NCBI RefSeq assembly: GCF_013375555.1
Contig: NZ_JABXWB010000005.1
Span: forward strand, 62,001-126,000
Source of the DNA: Sphingobium sp. EM0848
GTDB taxonomy: Bacteria; Pseudomonadota; Alphaproteobacteria; Sphingomonadales; Sphingomonadaceae
DNA: 64,000 nucleotides
Direction of reading: 5' to 3'
Shown here: positions 44,499 to 52,876 of the stretch, in pieces
Layout: every line of letters begins with the position of its first letter
How positions within the stretch are numbered: the stretch's first letter is position 1
The notes under the pieces: model-generated
The model's input: the letters and a program-made list of their open reading frames with translations, nothing else
Told to the model about the DNA's origin: nothing
The model's database searches: none
Made by a program: the position numbers and the translations under genes

Positions 44499-44813
44499 CA
44501 GCCACTGACTCTAACGGAGTGTCTCGAGACGCTGCGCGCGCGGGAGATGGCCCAGGAAGCCGATGCGATCGCCAGGCGTACCGGCCTTGCCCACCAGCCA
44601 TCGGCCGAAGGCGATTATGTGAGCAGCATCTATCGCGAGCGGGTGACGCTCACATCGGAACGGTTCGCGATGATCGACGATGGCCTCGGCCTCCAGTTTG
44701 TGCCCTGGCGCCCGGCCCTTGATCAGCATCTCGCCCAGTATATCAGCGGCACGATGGGGCGTGGCGGCAGCGTCGATTGGGCGCTCGGCCGTAGCCGGGG
44801 ACTTGGGCTGTGA
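44499..44813 (+). pseudogene. DUF3363-type relaxase, C-terminal fragment
   Basis: The frame open from 44499 reads LETLRAREMAQEADAIARRT, RERVTLTSERFAMIDDGLG and FVPWRPALDQHLAQYISG, ending GGSVDWALGRSRGLGL and a TGA. This is the end of the VirD2-like relaxases carrying DUF3363 found on alphaproteobacterial plasmids. The nuclease domain is missing. It shows that a second, different conjugation system once occupied this site. Confidence 0.65.
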
Positions 44814-44821
44814 GGCGGCCT

Positions 44822-45337
44822 TCAGTCAATAATCCCGCGCAGCGCCTCGATCGGGAGGATCAGGGTCAGCTCCCCCAACGGCGATCGCAGGAAACCATGA
44901 TGCTCATAGAAGCTGGCGGCGACCTCATCGATCGCATGGACCGCGATGCCGCGGGCGCCGGCGATCACCGATGCCGCAAAGCACCGCCGGAGGGCATCGC
45001 CCAGAAGATCCCCGCCCAGCCCCAGGCCTTGCCATTCGCGGTCGACCGCGAGCCGCGCGACCAGCAGCAGCGGCACCTGCTCGGGCATCGCCCCCCGGAG
45101 CTTAGCGCTCGGCAACGCCGCGCGCTGCTCCATCACGGTGGTGATCGTGTAATAGGCGACAATCCGCTGCGGCGCGGCCGCGTGGCAGATAACATAGGTG
45201 CGCGCCGACAAGCCCTCGCTGGTCAGTGCGCGCTCCCTCAGCCAGCTATCGAGCGTGTCATGTTGGCCGGACGCAAAAGCGGCGGCATCATGCTCCGCCC
45301 GAAGCGGCGCCGGCGCGGTAACGGCGCATGTCGTCAT
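44822..45337 (-). CDS. GNAT acetyltransferase toxin (TacT-like)
   Basis: A 171-residue acetyltransferase: LLLVARLAVDREWQGLGLGG holds the acetyl-CoA loop (R/Q-x-x-G-x-G/A), then GAVHAIDEVAASFYEHHGF motif region at the C-terminus. Its downstream position relative to a DUF1778 gene is the standard TacAT arrangement, in which the toxin acetylates aminoacyl-tRNA and stops translation. Length and motifs are intact. Confidence 0.85.
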   Translation of the reverse strand: MTTCAVTAPAPLRAEHDAAAFASGQHDTLDSWLRERALTSEGLSARTYVICHAAAPQRIVAYYTITTVMEQRAALPSAKLRGAMPEQVPLLLVARLAVDREWQGLGLGGDLLGDALRRCFAASVIAGARGIAVHAIDEVAASFYEHHGFLRSPLGELTLILPIEALRGIID

Positions 45338-45357
45338 CGTCGCTCAGCGAGCCCGGG

Positions 45358-45666
45358 TCAGCGGTCCCAGGCCGGCTTGCGATGCATCAACTCCCGGAGC
45401 TTTTCGGAAGGTGTGTGTGGTGCATCGAGCATCGCCACGAACGCGGCATGGCGTTCGTCGTCAAGGAAGAAGCTGCGCTGGTCGAGGAGAGCATTCTCCG
45501 CTTCGCGCCGCGCGCTCTCCAGCATGAACTCGGACAGCTTCTGGCCGCGCATCGCCGCCGCGCGGTTGAGCAGCGCCTTGGTGCCCGCCATCGCACGCAC
45601 CTGGATGACATCATCCTTTCGTGCCGACGCGCGCCGTTCCCGTCCGTAACTCTCCGCCCGCGCCAT
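45358..45666 (-). CDS. DUF1778 antitoxin (TacA-like)
   Basis: A 102-residue protein with a ribbon-helix-helix start (KDDVIQVRAMAGTKALLNRA, MRGQKLSEFMLESARREAEN) and the C-terminal toxin-neutralising tail FFLDDERHAAFVAMLDAPHT, as in DUF1778 antitoxins. It precedes the GNAT toxin gene by 20 bases on the same strand. Confidence 0.85.
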   Translation of the reverse strand: MARAESYGRERRASARKDDVIQVRAMAGTKALLNRAAAMRGQKLSEFMLESARREAENALLDQRSFFLDDERHAAFVAMLDAPHTPSEKLRELMHRKPAWDR

Positions 45667-45747
45667 CGCTCACATCCTCATCAACCGACAATCCGTCAAA
45701 ACTGTCATGACAACAGCAATACAATCTTTCACACTAAAGGTCCAGCA

Positions 45748-45977
45748 ATGAATACCACACAGATCTTATGGGGACCTCGCGGTCAGGGACGCGATATCGC
45801 TGCTACGCTGCGATTATGTTGTCGAGGACAAGGCGGACACCAGTATCGCGAGGCTCGGGATCGAGAGGCTCCATGCCAGAACCAGAAGCAAGGCTGGAAT
45901 CTGGGATCACATTGCGTCCTTGGCGCGCGATAGCGACCTCGCTGACCCCGGATTGCCGCGATTCAATATGGCGCCGG
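45748..45977 (+). pseudogene. Possible TraG/VirD4 N-terminal stub and unidentified coding-like fragment
   Basis: ATG 45748, preceded by AAAGG, gives MNTTQILWG, which resembles the first residues of TraG-type coupling proteins that normally follow DUF3363 relaxases. Similarity ends within about 10 codons. The next 200 bases, in another frame, give a coding-like peptide (YVVEDKADTSIARLGIERLH, GIWDHIASLARDSDLADPGL) that I cannot assign. Both look like debris of a deleted conjugation module. The TraG assignment is weak because it is so short. Confidence 0.35.
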
Positions 45978-46346
45978 TCAGTTCCAGTCTTCTTCGCGCA
46001 AGCGATAGCGCTCCAGCTCCATTGCGTCGTAAAGGACGCGTCCAATCTCCAAGACATCGGGATTGGTCGCTCGAAAGAGGATGAAATGGCGCGGACGACG
46101 GACGGTTCCGACGTCAGTCCGTGCCCGCTCACGACTGAGTCGCAAATGCCAGGTGCGCGCATCTTTCCCCAACTCGGGACGGTCAACCGCGCCAGGCCGA
46201 TCAGGCTCAGCCGCGATACCCCGGATGGCGGTTGCGAGCAGCACCTCATAGCGCTCGCGCGCTGCGTCGCCGAAGCGGGCCTGCGTCCATTCCAATATGT
46301 CGATGATGTCGGCTTGCGCCGAGGCAGAAAGCCGATAGCTTGCCAT
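45978..46346 (-). CDS. parE: ParE/RelE-type toxin (second pair)
   Basis: A 122-residue ParE-like protein: MASYRLSASAQADIIDILEW then TQARFGDAARERYEVLLATA, and the late RPRHFILFRATNPDVLEIGR core strand. It follows its ParD-like gene with no gap (TAA then ATG). It is longer than average ParE and distinct from the pair at 41153-41679. Confidence 0.85.
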   Translation of the reverse strand: MASYRLSASAQADIIDILEWTQARFGDAARERYEVLLATAIRGIAAEPDRPGAVDRPELGKDARTWHLRLSRERARTDVGTVRRPRHFILFRATNPDVLEIGRVLYDAMELERYRLREEDWN

Positions 46347-46637
46347 TTATTGCGCCAAGCGCGCCCGCTTCTTCGCTTGCCGACCCAAACCCGCGATGAA
46401 TTCGCCGAGTTGATGCTCTTCAACATCGACAAACCGGCCTGCATCGAGGTCATCCCACCCGGTTTGCGCCGCCTTTTGCAAGGCATCGAGCCTTGCGGCG
46501 TCTTCGGCAGCGTTTCGTTCGACCAGGCGGAGCCCCTCACGCAGGACTTCGCTCGCGTTCTGGTAGCGTCCAGAGCGAACCAGCGAATCCACGAGATCAG
46601 CCTGGTGATCGGTCAGCACCACATTGCGAGTCGGCAT
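46347..46637 (-). CDS. parD: ParD-type antitoxin (second pair)
   Basis: A 96-residue ribbon-helix-helix antitoxin, RNVVLTDHQADLVDSLVRSG then RYQNASEVLREGLRLVERNA, the ParD signature, with a C-terminal toxin-binding segment. GGAGGAG lies 9 bases before ATG 46637. ATAAT/CATAAG/CTATG-like repeats upstream (46665-46690) could be its operator. Confidence 0.85.
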   Translation of the reverse strand: MPTRNVVLTDHQADLVDSLVRSGRYQNASEVLREGLRLVERNAAEDAARLDALQKAAQTGWDDLDAGRFVDVEEHQLGEFIAGLGRQAKKRARLAQ

Positions 46638-46927
46638 TTACGGTATCTCCTCCGGCAGCGAGTCATAGCATCTTATGGCAGATTATGCCAATGGGTGCGA
46701 TCTTTGCTCGCCGTTGCTGGCGGCCTGACAGCCCAATTCCACCGTACCGAAGTTCCATTCAGTCGGGCTATGAGGCAGAATTGCCCTGGAGCTGGGACGG
46801 TTCGGAGCCGGCCGGACTATGGATTTCCGCAGGTTTTCAGCAAGCCCAAGCAATCGAAGGCAGGCCGCGCCGTAGAGATACCCTGCTGGTACCGCTGGCC
46901 TGCCGCCTGATATGGCGCCGGGGCCGG
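46638..46927. other. Unassigned 290-base stretch
   Basis: Apart from the upstream region of the second parD gene at its left side, nothing is recognised here. No frame on either strand has a convincing start or known motif. Confidence 0.35.
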
Positions 46928-47165
46928 TCAAGCCGCCTCCGACAACGGCTTGCCATCGATGCCTTCGCCATCGGCCACATAGGCCTCCCCATCCTTGCCC
47001 GGTTCGAACTCGCCCGTGCTGTTCGCCAGTTCCTCCTCAAGCGCGGCGAGTAACTGGAGCTTATCTTCCAGCAATGCGGCGTCGGGGAATGCCTGGCCCA
47101 GACGGGCCTCGAAGGCGGGAAGGCGCCGCTCGTTGGCTTCGAGGTTCGCCCGTATGGGGCCAGGT
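46928..47165 (-). pseudogene. C-terminal fragment of a plasmid methylase/helicase-like protein
   Basis: The minus frame ending at TGA 46928-46930 reads IRANLEANERRLPAFEARLG, FPDAALLEDKLQLLAALEEE, GEFEPGKDGEAYVADGEGID and GKPLSEAA. This resembles the tail of the very large DNA methylase/helicase proteins carried by alphaproteobacterial conjugative elements. A stop lies just upstream in frame (near 47172), so only the tail survives. Confidence 0.4.
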
Positions 47166-47176
47166 CAGCGCCGTCT

Positions 47177-47467
47177 TCATGATCGTGCTGACCGCAATCT
47201 AGCAGGCCCATGACAAACCAGGTCGCGATGAGTTCCTCCGGCCAGCAATTCTGCTACGCCGTCCGGGCCACGTGCTTTGTAGTCACTGCCGAGATCGTAG
47301 ACGCCATTTTCACTGAACAGCGCACCGGCCGTCTCCCGTCGTACCTCGTCATCGGCGCTGTCCACCAACGGCCCATATCGGACTAAAAGCTGATATATTG
47401 CCATCTGGTCTCGCAACTTCGCCATTTCCTCGCCCAGCGCGAGAAGTCTCTGTTCGAGGTCGCCCAT
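47177..47467 (-). pseudogene. SnoaL-like (NTF2-fold) protein, 3'-truncated
   Basis: From ATG 47467 the protein reads MGDLEQRLLALGEEMAKLRD, QMAIYQLLVRYGPLVDSADD, GALFSENGVYDLGSDY and GVAELLAGGTHRDLVCHG, the N-terminal two-thirds of a SnoaL_4-type protein. Similarity ends at about 47212 and the frame finishes in unrelated sequence, so the end has been lost at the edge of the mobile region. Intact relatives elsewhere in the window are paired with Rieske oxygenases, and this one also lies beside a Rieske operon. Confidence 0.65.
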
Positions 47468-47493
47468 GCTCGTTCCGTTCTGCTCTGGTGTTG

Positions 47494-48213
47494 CTAAATT
47501 TTGCCGAAGAAGCGATCGCGATCCTGTGCCGTAGCGGCTTCAAAAGCCACGGCATCTGCAGCCTCCGCCTGTTCTACTGCCTGTAGGCCAGCCTCCACCG
47601 CGGGGCGCACGGCGATGCGGTGCCGCCATGCATCCAAATGAGGAAATGCGTTCCATTCGAAGCCGTGGCATTCGAGGTAAAGAGCCCATGGATATGACGC
47701 GACATCGGCGATGGAATATTCTTCGCCAGCGAGATAGGGTCGGTGTTCCAGCCGTTCGTCAAGGAGACGGTAAAGTCGCTCCGCTTCACGCCGATAGCGC
47801 TCGAACGCGTAATCGTTGCCTTCTCTCGCAACGAAGGCAAAATGATTGAACTGCCCCATCAACGGGCCAACATTGCATGCCTGTATCATCAGCCATTGAA
47901 ACACTGCTGTGCGGGCAGGTTCGCTGGTTGGCAACAACGCACCGGATTGCTCAGCCAAATAGATCAGAATTGCGGCGGACTCGAAAATCACGGTAGGGCT
48001 GTTTTTATCAGCACGATAATCGACCAACACCGGCACCTTTCGGTTCGGGTTCAATCGCTGAAAATCTGGTTCAAACTGCCCACCACGGAAAACATCGATG
48101 CGCCGAAATCCGTAGGGTTGGCCGATTTCCGCCAGCATAATGGTGATTTTTCGGACGTTAGGACTTGCCATCCCGTAGAGTTCGACCGGAGGGTGATTGC
48201 CACCGTTGGTCAT
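47494..48213 (-). CDS. Glutathione S-transferase
   Basis: A 239-residue GST. The thioredoxin-like N-terminal domain has VELYGMASPNVRKITIMLAE (with Ser in the catalytic position), PNRKVPVLVDY and the FESAAILIYLAEQ glutathione-binding helix. The all-helical C-terminal domain contains YLAGEEYSIADVASYPWA. It resembles YghU/Ure2-like or degradation-associated GSTs. It overlaps the Rieske gene stop (ATGA), so it is the second gene of that operon and may handle an epoxide or other electrophile formed in the pathway; that role is inferred. Confidence 0.88.
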   Translation of the reverse strand: MTNGGNHPPVELYGMASPNVRKITIMLAEIGQPYGFRRIDVFRGGQFEPDFQRLNPNRKVPVLVDYRADKNSPTVIFESAAILIYLAEQSGALLPTSEPARTAVFQWLMIQACNVGPLMGQFNHFAFVAREGNDYAFERYRREAERLYRLLDERLEHRPYLAGEEYSIADVASYPWALYLECHGFEWNAFPHLDAWRHRIAVRPAVEAGLQAVEQAEAADAVAFEAATAQDRDRFFGKI

Positions 48214-49292
48214 GCCGCACGCTCCACAACCCGTTGTTTTCCGAACGTGACAACCTGTCCCTCCACGCGCTTCTGAATTGCGGCAGCCTTATCGCGCGGA
48301 TTGTAGAACTGGCTGTACCATAGTCGGACCTTCCCATAAGGGCCGTCGGCCGGGATTTGCATAGGATTGACGCAAGAAGCTTTGTTGGCCCAGATTTCCA
48401 CGTCCTGCCCAAGCGCATCGCGACTGGCGCGCTGATAACCGCGCGCCGTTTGTAGGTCAGCTTGCGCGGCCGTTGCGTCTGGCATTTTTACCATCAACGC
48501 GTGCCAAACGCGCACCGTGCCGTTGTCGATGGGTGTATGCGCGATCAACATATGAGAAGGAAAAGTACCACGCATGTCCACCTGGAGTATTGCCGGGCCT
48601 TCGTACCATGTGTCGAGCGACAATGTGTCGTTGGCTTCCACCGTTAACGTTCGGTGCCCTGCATCGAAGCGTTGGACTAGCTTATGCCCCTCGAAGAGAT
48701 TGTCGAAATACTGATTGTCGATGCTGCCGTGGATCGGACCCATATGACCGAAGTCTGCCATGTTATCCACGATTTCGATCGGATGGACTGGGAGTGTGCC
48801 ATAGTCATCAATTAGCCAGCGCACCCAGCCTTCATTTTCCTTCTCCCAGGCAGCGAAGGTGGGAAGATCCTGATCAGGTTTGAGCCCTTCGGGATCATGC
48901 CACATCCAGACAATGCCTGCCCTTTCAACAACGGGATATGTGGTCAGGCAGGCCGCCTTGGGGATGAAATTCGGCGAATAGGGAATGTCGTTGCACTGCC
49001 CGTTAGGCCCGAACCGCCAGCCGTGGAACGGGCAACGGATGGACTCACCTTCCACTTGGGATCCATCCCGCACGATATAGGAGGTGCTGTTACGCCCGAG
49101 ATGGGCACCCATATGAGGGCAATAGGCTTGTACGAGATGCGGCGTACCACTCATACCTCGGTAGAACACCAAATCCTTGCCGAAGAAATGCAAGGTCGCT
49201 GGACCACTGCCCAACTCATCAGCGTCACCGATCATGAACCAGCCGCGTGGATAATCGAACTCGCCGAGCCTGTATTCCGCCGTTGATGCCAT
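48210..49292 (-). CDS. Rieske non-haem iron oxygenase, KshA-like
   Basis: A 360-residue oxygenase alpha subunit. The Rieske ligands are C58, H60, C87 and H90 (YCPHMGAHLG, CPFHGWRF). The mononuclear iron site is N177, D180, H183 and H188 (VDNMADFGHMGPIH). This motif spacing and the length match the 3-ketosteroid 9-alpha-hydroxylase group and related single-subunit oxygenases. ATG 49292 has GGAGG 7 bases upstream. No ferredoxin or reductase gene is adjacent. It forms an operon with the GST gene and is divergent from the LysR regulator. The substrate is probably polycyclic or steroidal, but this is inferred. Confidence 0.9.
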   Translation of the reverse strand: MASTAEYRLGEFDYPRGWFMIGDADELGSGPATLHFFGKDLVFYRGMSGTPHLVQAYCPHMGAHLGRNSTSYIVRDGSQVEGESIRCPFHGWRFGPNGQCNDIPYSPNFIPKAACLTTYPVVERAGIVWMWHDPEGLKPDQDLPTFAAWEKENEGWVRWLIDDYGTLPVHPIEIVDNMADFGHMGPIHGSIDNQYFDNLFEGHKLVQRFDAGHRTLTVEANDTLSLDTWYEGPAILQVDMRGTFPSHMLIAHTPIDNGTVRVWHALMVKMPDATAAQADLQTARGYQRASRDALGQDVEIWANKASCVNPMQIPADGPYGKVRLWYSQFYNPRDKAAAIQKRVEGQVVTFGKQRVVERAA

Positions 49293-49361
49293 TCCCGCCC
49301 TCCGAATATTGCGTTCTTCTGGGAAACGTGCGGCACGAACGGCCAACGAACAACATTGAAG

Positions 49362-49391
49362 TTCGCACACCTATATGTGCATATTCGCACA
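49362..49391. promoter_or_regulatory. LysR-type operator candidate between Rieske and lysR genes
   Basis: The 133-base divergent gap contains TGTGC-ATATTC-GCACA (49376-49391, perfect 5-base arms). The octamer TTCGCACA occurs at 49362-49369 and again at 49384-49391, exactly 22 bases or about two helical turns apart. This looks like the binding site of the adjacent LysR regulator, controlling both promoters. Confidence 0.5.
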
Positions 49392-49425
49392 GGACATTAC
49401 ATCATTTTCGTGCAAATATCCCCAC

Positions 49426-50301
49426 ATGATCGACTGGGATAACCTTAGATTCTTCCTGACAGCCGTCCGTGCGGGAAATTATACCGCTGCAGCAAAGCGG
49501 CTGCGTGTGGACCGAACCACCGTAGGTCGCCGCCTGGAACGACTTGAACACCAAGCTGGCGTGCCATTGTTCGAACAAGGAGAAGAAGGTTACCATCCGA
49601 CTGCCGCGGGTCGTCGTGTGCTCGGCGTTGCCGACCAGATTGAAGCACTTATTGCGGGACTCGGAACCGACTTGTCTGGGGAATCTGAGGCGGAACAGGC
49701 CGAGCTCCGCATAGCCATAGCGACCGAACTCGGATCCGAATTTTTGCCAGAGCTCGCGGCATTCTCACGATCGCATCCCAATATCCGACTCCGGATGAAC
49801 ACGTCGGGCGAACCGGAAGACGATGTCATCACGCGCAAGTGCGAAGTCGGCTTATGTCTGGTCGATCCGATCCCGCGGCACCTTCGCGGAACGCGAATAG
49901 GCACGCTGCGTCAAGCTGGCTATGCGTCACATGCCTATCTGGAAGCGCGGGGACATGGTCTGCCACCCCAAGAATACGAATGGGTGCGATGTGCGAGTTC
50001 GTCACGTGTGCGCGCCATGAAGCAGTGGGATGATATTTTTTGCCGCACCATCCGTGTATCCGCTTATGTCGATAGTTGGCCAGCACTGAAACAGTCGGTT
50101 GAACAGGGGTTGGGTGCGGGCTTCCTGTGGACGTTCGTCGCTGATTCTATAGCTAACCTCGATCGCGTTACCCCTCTGCATGAAGAACTTGGTACAGGCC
50201 TTCATCTTTTGGTAAGGGACGATGTCCCAATGGATCAACCTACCCGCACATTTTTGAGTGACATGGCACCTCGCCTGTCCCAGCGTTTGACTTACGCCTG
50301 A
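49426..50301 (+). CDS. LysR-family transcriptional regulator
   Basis: A 291-residue regulator. The N-terminal winged HTH is MIDWDNLRFFLTAVRAGNYT then AAAKRLRVDRTTVGRRLERL, the standard LysR pattern, and the C-terminal half is a type 2 periplasmic-binding-like effector domain. ATG 49426 begins at the usual distance from the HTH; a longer reading from 49375 would cover the operator. It is divergent from the Rieske-GST operon and most likely activates it. Confidence 0.9.
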   Translation: MIDWDNLRFFLTAVRAGNYTAAAKRLRVDRTTVGRRLERLEHQAGVPLFEQGEEGYHPTAAGRRVLGVADQIEALIAGLGTDLSGESEAEQAELRIAIATELGSEFLPELAAFSRSHPNIRLRMNTSGEPEDDVITRKCEVGLCLVDPIPRHLRGTRIGTLRQAGYASHAYLEARGHGLPPQEYEWVRCASSSRVRAMKQWDDIFCRTIRVSAYVDSWPALKQSVEQGLGAGFLWTFVADSIANLDRVTPLHEELGTGLHLLVRDDVPMDQPTRTFLSDMAPRLSQRLTYA

Positions 50302-50424
50302 AGGGACCAATTCCGAACGCGCTCAATTCTGCGTTCGGTTGTGTCGCAGCCCTGTCTACCCGCAAAGACGTTCACAGTTGAGCGAACCCGCTTGACCCGA
50401 TTGATCCGCAGTCCAATGCGCGTT

Positions 50425-50454
50425 ATGTGTATAAATCAGGAAAAGGATACACAT
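50425..50454. promoter_or_regulatory. VapB operator candidate
   Basis: ATGTGTAT (50425-50432) and ATACACAT (50447-50454) are perfect inverted repeats just before the vapB ATG, with the AAAAGGA ribosome site between them. VapB or VapBC binding here would block both transcription and translation start. Confidence 0.6.
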
Positions 50455-50455
50455 T

Positions 50456-50650
50456 ATGCGGACCAATATCGTGATCGACGATGATCTTATGACCAAGGCG
50501 CTTCGCGCTACTGGCCTCAAGACAAAGCGCGAAGTGGTGGAGGCGGGGTTAAGGTTGCTCCTTACGCTCCAGTCGCAGGCCAAACTTCGGGGCGCTCGCG
50601 GCAAGTTCGCCTGGGAAGGAGATCTTGATATTATGCGAAACGACGTATGA
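50456..50650 (+). CDS. vapB: VapB antitoxin
   Basis: A 64-residue antitoxin of the VapB type 2 (MRTNIVIDDDLMTKALRATG then LKTKREVVEAGLRLLLTLQS), with a ribbon-helix-helix N-terminus and a short C-terminal tail (GKFAWEGDLDIMR) that fits the toxin groove. It overlaps vapC by 4 bases (ATGA). Upstream inverted repeats suggest self-regulation. Confidence 0.88.
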   Translation: MRTNIVIDDDLMTKALRATGLKTKREVVEAGLRLLLTLQSQAKLRGARGKFAWEGDLDIMRNDV

Positions 50651-51039
50651 TCCTCGTAGATTCGAGCGTTTGGATCGACTTTTTTCGCGGCACGGCTTCT
50701 CCGCAGGCGGACCTGCTTGATTCACTGCTCGGCAAAGAGCCGTTGTTGATCGGCGATCTCATTCTGGTCGAGGTGTTGCAAGGTTTCACCAGCGAGCGCG
50801 ATTTCAATCAGGGCCATCGCCTACTCGGATCACTCGAAATGATCGAGATCGGCGGCCGAGATATTGCAGTGCAGGCAGCTCGCAATTTCCGCATACTTAG
50901 GGGGCTAGGCGTCACTGTTCGCAAGACGATCGACACGTTGATCGCAACTCGATGTATCGAAGCCGGCCTGGGCCTGCTTCATAGCGACCGTGACTTTGAT
51001 CCATTTACCGAACATCTGGGGCTTGAGTCCGTATATTGA
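50647..51039 (+). CDS. vapC: VapC toxin (PIN-domain RNase)
   Basis: A 130-residue PIN RNase. Acidic metal ligands are in LVDSSVWIDFF, in LILVEVLQG, in KTIDTLIATRC and in HSDRDFDPF. It is coupled to vapB by a 4-base overlap. VapC toxins cut tRNA or rRNA when VapB is degraded. Confidence 0.88.
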   Translation: MILVDSSVWIDFFRGTASPQADLLDSLLGKEPLLIGDLILVEVLQGFTSERDFNQGHRLLGSLEMIEIGGRDIAVQAARNFRILRGLGVTVRKTIDTLIATRCIEAGLGLLHSDRDFDPFTEHLGLESVY

Positions 51040-51356
51040 AAGCGGTGCCTTCTGTCAGCGACAGCGCGTCCATCCGACGAGCGGACAACAACGTTGCGCA
51101 TTTTTTGCCGTTTAACTGCTGAAAGCTGATCACCAATATCTGACATTGCGGATTTGGCTCCCATTTCGTTGGACAGTCAGCAGCAACACATGCCACCGAT
51201 GTGGTGATGGTCATGCTATATCTAGCACCGCTGCAAAAATACAACACTAACACAATTTAGTCATTTTCGCTTCATCTTCGAGCTTGCCCTTACGGCTTCC
51301 GTCGCTATCCGAGGCAGCGGGGTCGCTTTTCGTACAACTGTTTTAGGGGGATAATC
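51040..51356. other. Intergenic region upstream of the beta-barrel gene
   Basis: No gene is recognised in these 317 bases. The right end is AT-rich (51240-51275) and probably contains the promoter of the outer-membrane protein, with AGGGGG at 51345-51350 as its ribosome site. Confidence 0.35.
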
Positions 51357-51986
51357 TTGAAGAAAATTCTCATCGCAGCCGTTGCTATGACGGCTATTTC
51401 CGCACCTGCCTACGCGCAACCGGAAGCTTCGAACTTCGGTGGCGCAAAGGTCGGCTTGGTGCTGGGTTACGACAAGCTGCGGTTCAGCGAAGACGGCATC
51501 CATGCATCGAAGGACGGTCTGCTGTATGGCATTACGGCAGGGTATGACGTGGACCTTGGCAGTGCAGTGATCGGCATCGAAGGCGAAGCCACGGATTCGA
51601 CAATCAAGGAGAGCGTCACTGACGTGGCCTTGGTAGACGATAAGCTGTCGCTGATGGCTGACCGTGATCTGTATGTTGGCGCGCGCGTCGGCTTCCCGGT
51701 TTCGCCTACACTGCTCGTTTACGCCAAAGCGGGTTACACGAATGCCCGCGCGAAGCTGAAATATAGCTATAGCGGCCTGAGCGCGAGCGTCGGTGATAAC
51801 ATTGACGGCTATCGCGTCGGCGGTGGCGTGGAATACACGAATGGCCGGGAATTTGGCCGCCTAGAATATCGCTACAGCGACTATGGCCACTTCGATTACA
51901 CGTACAGCGACGCGAACGTCACGTTCGACGGTCGCATCAAGACTGTGCGCCACCAGATCGCAGTGACGGGCGGCTGGCGCTTCTAA
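51357..51986 (+). CDS. Outer-membrane beta-barrel protein (OmpA-like/OMP_b-brl)
   Basis: A 209-residue 8-stranded barrel. The signal peptide MKKILIAAVAMTAISAPAYA is cut before QPEAS. The mature protein has alternating strands (VGLVLGYDKLRF, GLLYGITAGYDVDLG, VGARVGFPVSPTLLVYAKAG) and ends with a terminal Phe (TGGWRF), as needed for barrel insertion. The start is TTG 51357 with AGGGGG upstream. It resembles surface-antigen porins of alphaproteobacteria. A terminator follows. Confidence 0.88.
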   Translation: MKKILIAAVAMTAISAPAYAQPEASNFGGAKVGLVLGYDKLRFSEDGIHASKDGLLYGITAGYDVDLGSAVIGIEGEATDSTIKESVTDVALVDDKLSLMADRDLYVGARVGFPVSPTLLVYAKAGYTNARAKLKYSYSGLSASVGDNIDGYRVGGGVEYTNGREFGRLEYRYSDYGHFDYTYSDANVTFDGRIKTVRHQIAVTGGWRF

Positions 51987-52028
51987 AATTCCGTCTGGGG
52001 CCATCACAGTCGGCCCGGAATGCACATC

Positions 52029-52052
52029 GGGGCGGGAGACAACTCCCGCCCC
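52029..52052 (+). terminator. Intrinsic terminator after the beta-barrel gene
   Basis: GGGGCGGGAG-ACAA-CTCCCGCCCC is a perfect 10-base-pair stem 43 bases after the stop, followed by ATTTC. The U run is short but the stem is strong. Confidence 0.75.
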
Positions 52053-52286
52053 ATTTCATAGTGACCACCAGATTGACGCAACCATCTGGGTTGATGCTTC
52101 TCGCAGACCTCGCCGCTTTTACGTGGTTTGGATTTTTCGCCCTTGTCCACCAATCTCAAGCGCTTCAGACCATGGCCAGTCATGGGGAGCTTTTGGCGCA
52201 ACGCCTCGAAGCAGACGCTGGCGGAAAATGGCCTGATGGGCGGCCAAGGAGCCGCTCACTTGAAGCCCGCCGCTCGTAACGCCACG
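52053..52286. other. Unassigned stretch before the IS1380 fragment
   Basis: These 234 bases show no gene that I recognise. They could be the outer part of the truncated IS1380 element or its target sequence. Confidence 0.3.
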
Positions 52287-52775
52287 TCAACCTTTACTCG
52301 GTGTAATCCGGCCATTCGTCATCATCCGCGCCAGTTCGCGCGTGATCGGCGCGTTCTCCCAGCGGCTCATGGTCGGTTGGCTCGCCAGGCCCGCGCCTGA
52401 ACCGGGCAGCTTGCCCAGCGACAGGCGAAAGTCCGGATCGGCGCCCAGGGCATCAAGGTCGTCGGCGTCCTCATAGCCACAGGCAATCACCAGAATCCGC
52501 GCTCGCAGGATGTCGTCGAGCTTGTGGATTACACGGGAAGGATCACGCGGATCGGCAATGCAGTCGGCAAGCTGCCTGCAGATGCTCATCGCGCGCTCGG
52601 CTTGAGCCAGCAGCAGAACCCCGCCGTCCGAGGTCAACCGCCCGCCATCCAAGGCAGCCGTGACCTTCTTGCGATGGATCGCTGGAAACGAAATTAGAGG
52701 CGCGCTATCGAAATTCTCGGCGGGGGTGGCCGATGGCATTTTCTGTTCTGTGCAGGGAATGGTTTCGACATCCAA
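52287..52775 (-). pseudogene. IS1380-family transposase, N-terminal fragment
   Basis: The minus frame reads RKKVTAALDGGRLTSDGGVL, LADCIADPRDPSRVIHKLDD, RARILVIACGYEDADDLDAL and LPGSGAGLASQPTMSRWENA, the first third of an IS1380-type DDE transposase. It ends prematurely near 52300 and the catalytic domain is absent. It sits directly beside the deleted catI/catJ remnant and may have caused that deletion. Confidence 0.85.
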
Positions 52776-52876
52776 TTTCCTATTGCAGAACAGAGTCTTG
52801 CGCTACTCTCGCCAACCCTTCAGCCTCAGTCTGGTGAATAACAGAGGTTAGGCTTGCCCAGCACGGCCATGTCGAG

